Assembly: GCA_020026415.1 (NCBI GenBank)
Contig: JAHHQL010000006.1
Location: 1-64,000 of the forward strand
DNA length: 64,000 bases
Origin: Alistipes sp.
Lineage (GTDB): Bacteria > Bacteroidota > Bacteroidia > Bacteroidales > Rikenellaceae
Direction of reading: 5' to 3'
Translations under genes and position numbers: made by a program
Notes under the pieces: model-generated
The model's database searches: none
Told to the model about the DNA's origin: nothing
Seen by the model: the letters and a program-made list of their open reading frames with translations, nothing else
Shown here: positions 62,472 through 64,000 of the stretch, in pieces
Layout: the number at the start of each line of letters is the position of its first letter
How positions within the stretch are numbered: the first letter of the stretch is position 1

Positions 62472-63127
62472 ATAAAATTTTGGATCAATCCAAAATTAAG
62501 TGCATTTTTTCTCTTTAAATCGGATTTTCCGCCCCTCCGCCACACCCGGACACGATTTCAAGGAAGCCCTTCGGGAAATCATGTCGGTCATTGCCCTCAC
62601 AAACGGCTGCCTTCTTTTCAGAAAAACCCTTTACAGGCCTCCGCCCCCATCAGATCGCTTTTGGAAACACCATGCCTCGATGTCCTTTCAACCGGTCTGC
62701 TGTCTCGTGTGGAGATGTTCATAACTCCATAGTTTATAAACAAAGTTATCAACATTTTTGTTCATAACTTTTTCAACACCCTGATTATCAATCGCAAGAA
62801 ACCTCTCTTTCCCCAAAGCCGGTCTTCGTTTTCCCGATCAAAACGCACCTGTTTTCGGCAATTTGCAGTGGAGGAGCATCGACAAAAGCGGGAAGTATTT
62901 AAAAAGAACAGGCGACAAAAGGCTCGTCACGACAGAAAGCCGGTGACGGGAAAAGAGCGGTCGGAAAGGAATCGTCCGATCAATACGCGTAACTACGGCG
63001 CGGAAATTGACGATTCCGTCGGCCTCCCCCAATCCGCCTCCCGATCATACCGCCGATCCGAACACCTCTCTTTTTTTCCCAATACCCCACCGACAATCAA
63101 CTTCTACACAAAGCCGCCACACACAAG
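62472..63127. other. gene-free stretch: DnaA-box-like array then purine-rich sequence
   Basis: About 650 bases between the SRP RNA promoter and the rpsA terminator, with no credible gene. It contains array B (62716-62793) and, from about 62870 to 62970, sequence rich in A and G on the plus strand, repeating the arrangement at 25.3-25.7 kb. Confidence 0.65.
62716..62793. repeat. array B of five DnaA-box-like 9-mers
   Basis: TGTTCATAA (62716, reverse), TTATAAACA (62734), TTATCAACA (62746), TGTTCATAA (62759, reverse), TTATCAATC (62785). Start-to-start distances are 18, 12, 13 and 26 bases, identical to array A at 25269-25346. CTTTTTCAA after the fourth box is also shared. Confidence 0.75.
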
Positions 63128-63164
63128 CAAAAAAAAGGAGGAACCGCAATTAAGCGATTCCTCC
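63128..63164 (-). terminator. terminator of rpsA
   Basis: GGAGGAA pairs with TTCCTCC around an inner CGC/GCG stem; a run of T follows on the minus strand. Confidence 0.85.
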
Positions 63165-63192
63165 CGGATATTTAAGAGTTCAGAGTCTAAAA

Positions 63193-64000
63193 TTACTCCT
63201 CTTTCTTAGCGGCAGCCTCCATGGCACTCTTCAACTCGGCCAAACCTGCGATGTCGCCCAACGTGGTCTTCTCAACCGATGCGTTGATCTTCTTCACAGT
63301 CGATTTGGTTGCGTCGGCAGCGGCACGCTTCTCAGCCTTTTCGGCAGCAGCCTCAGCCTTGCGAGCCTCTTCATAGGTACGCAGGTGCGAAAGGGTGATG
63401 CGCTTCGAAGCCTTGGTGAACTCGATGATCTTGAACTCAAGTTTGTCACCTGCCTTAGGCATCGAGCCGTCTTCCTTGACCAACTGACGCGAAGTGCAGA
63501 AGCCCTCTACGTTCTCGTCCAAAGCAACAACGGCACCCTTGTCGGTGATCTCGGTGATCGTACCCTCGTGAACGCTGTCAATAGGATACTGCTGCTCGTA
63601 CTCGTTCCACGGGTTCTCCTCAAGTTGCTTGTGACCCAGCGACAGACGACGGTTCTCCTTGTCGATCTCCAGAACCAGAACGTCGATGTCGGCACCTACC
63701 TGAGTGAACTCACCCGGGTGCTTAACCTTCTTCGTCCAGCTCAGATCCGAGATGTGGATCAGACCGTCGATACCCTCTTCGATCTCAACGAAGATACCGA
63801 AGTTGGTGAAGTTGCGAACCTTGGCGGTGCACTTCGTACCAACGGGGTACTTCTCCTCGATATGCTCCCAAGGATCGGGAGTGAGTTGTTTGATGCCGAG
63901 CGACATCTTGCGTTCCTCGCGGTCGAGCGTCAGGATAACGGCCTCAACCTCGTCGCCAACCTTCAGGAAGTCCTGAGCCGAACGCAGGTGCTGGCTCCAC
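63193..64000 (-). CDS. rpsA: 30S ribosomal protein S1, 3' part (gene continues beyond the window)
   Basis: The C-terminal roughly 268 codons of a larger gene whose start lies past the window edge. Visible are the end of one S1 domain (VILTLDREERKMSLGIKQL), a complete S1 domain (VGTKCTAKVRNFTNFGIFVEIEEGIDGLIH to RRLSLGHKQL), another (VHEGTITEITDKGAVVALDE to KRITLSHLR), and an Ala/Lys/Glu-rich tail of about 65 residues. S1 binds mRNA on the 30S subunit, which matters in Bacteroidota where Shine-Dalgarno pairing is little used. Codon bias is that of a highly expressed gene. Confidence 0.96.
   Translation of the reverse strand, partial: WSQHLRSAQDFLKVGDEVEAVILTLDREERKMSLGIKQLTPDPWEHIEEKYPVGTKCTAKVRNFTNFGIFVEIEEGIDGLIHISDLSWTKKVKHPGEFTQVGADIDVLVLEIDKENRRLSLGHKQLEENPWNEYEQQYPIDSVHEGTITEITDKGAVVALDENVEGFCTSRQLVKEDGSMPKAGDKLEFKIIEFTKASKRITLSHLRTYEEARKAEAAAEKAEKRAAADATKSTVKKINASVEKTTLGDIAGLAELKSAMEAAAKKEE

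Noticed and set aside
1..64000. CRISPR arrays, rRNA genes, complete insertion sequences, prophage
   Set aside because: No regularly spaced direct repeats, rRNA sequence, complete transposase or phage structural genes were seen.

Overview
The window is a 64 kb piece of a Bacteroidales chromosome, most like Alistipes (Rikenellaceae) by inference. The supporting signs are the TAnnTTTG -7 promoter element in front of most transcription units, the absence of consistent Shine-Dalgarno sites, family markers largely confined to Bacteroidota (DUF5683, DUF3098, DUF4270, an OstA-like protein, a fimbrillin-type lipoprotein), and a GC-rich codon style in core genes. Most of the window is core housekeeping sequence. 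Only the first 2 kb and the fimbrillin locus (about 57.9-59.8 kb) look accessory.

Layout. 1-2.1 kb: AT-rich mosaic with small ORFs and a chimeric, frameshifted helix-turn-helix/ATPase remnant, probably the scar of a mobile element. 2.1-7.8 kb (minus): operon parA-parB-DUF5683-lytic transglycosylase-mnmE. 7.9-13.7 kb (plus): CPBP protease, then two SurA-like chaperones and an OstA/LptA-like protein (outer-membrane biogenesis). 13.8-17.1 kb (minus): cysteine-rich lipoprotein, then a translationally coupled set of SPOR-like protein, lipoprotein, UbiE/MenG and LolC/E-type permease. 17.1-25.1 kb (plus): SDR enzyme, then Zn peptidase/SGNH hydrolase/MBOAT acyltransferase/PAP2, then lysS-tpiA. 25.2-25.75 kb: gene-free stretch with a DnaA-box-like array and a purine-rich tract. 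25.8-28.1 kb (minus): polyprenyl synthase and FucP-type transporter. 28.3-34.5 kb (plus): YfhO, ftsX, DUF3098, uppP, truB, queA. 34.6-42.4 kb (plus): GT5-only glycogen-synthase-like protein, DUF4270 lipoprotein, topA, C1-type peptidase, Omp85-like barrel. 42.5-52.3 kb: aspS (minus), tadA and a TPR protein (plus), then YqaA, deoC, OmpA/TPR lipoprotein, pnp and rpsO (minus). 52.5-57.6 kb (plus): apbE, lipid kinase, AraC regulator, class III fbp. 57.9-59.5 kb (minus): fimbrillin-like lipoprotein preceded by a 47-codon ORF. 59.9-64 kb: MATE pump, tRNA-Gly, tRNA-Val, the small SRP RNA, a second copy of the DnaA-box-like array, and the 3' part of rpsA.

The most striking observation is a pair of intergenic arrays (25269-25346 and 62716-62793). 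Each has five 9-mers close to the DnaA box, with the same orientations (<- -> -> <- ->) and identical start-to-start spacings (18, 12, 13, 26 bases), while most of the spacer sequence differs. This points to selection on a protein-binding array, perhaps for DnaA, present at least twice within 37.4 kb. Other items worth a look are a lipoprotein with three C-x3-C-x3-C triplets, the 47-residue peptide upstream of the fimbrillin, and a terminator-like hairpin inside a probable 5' leader.
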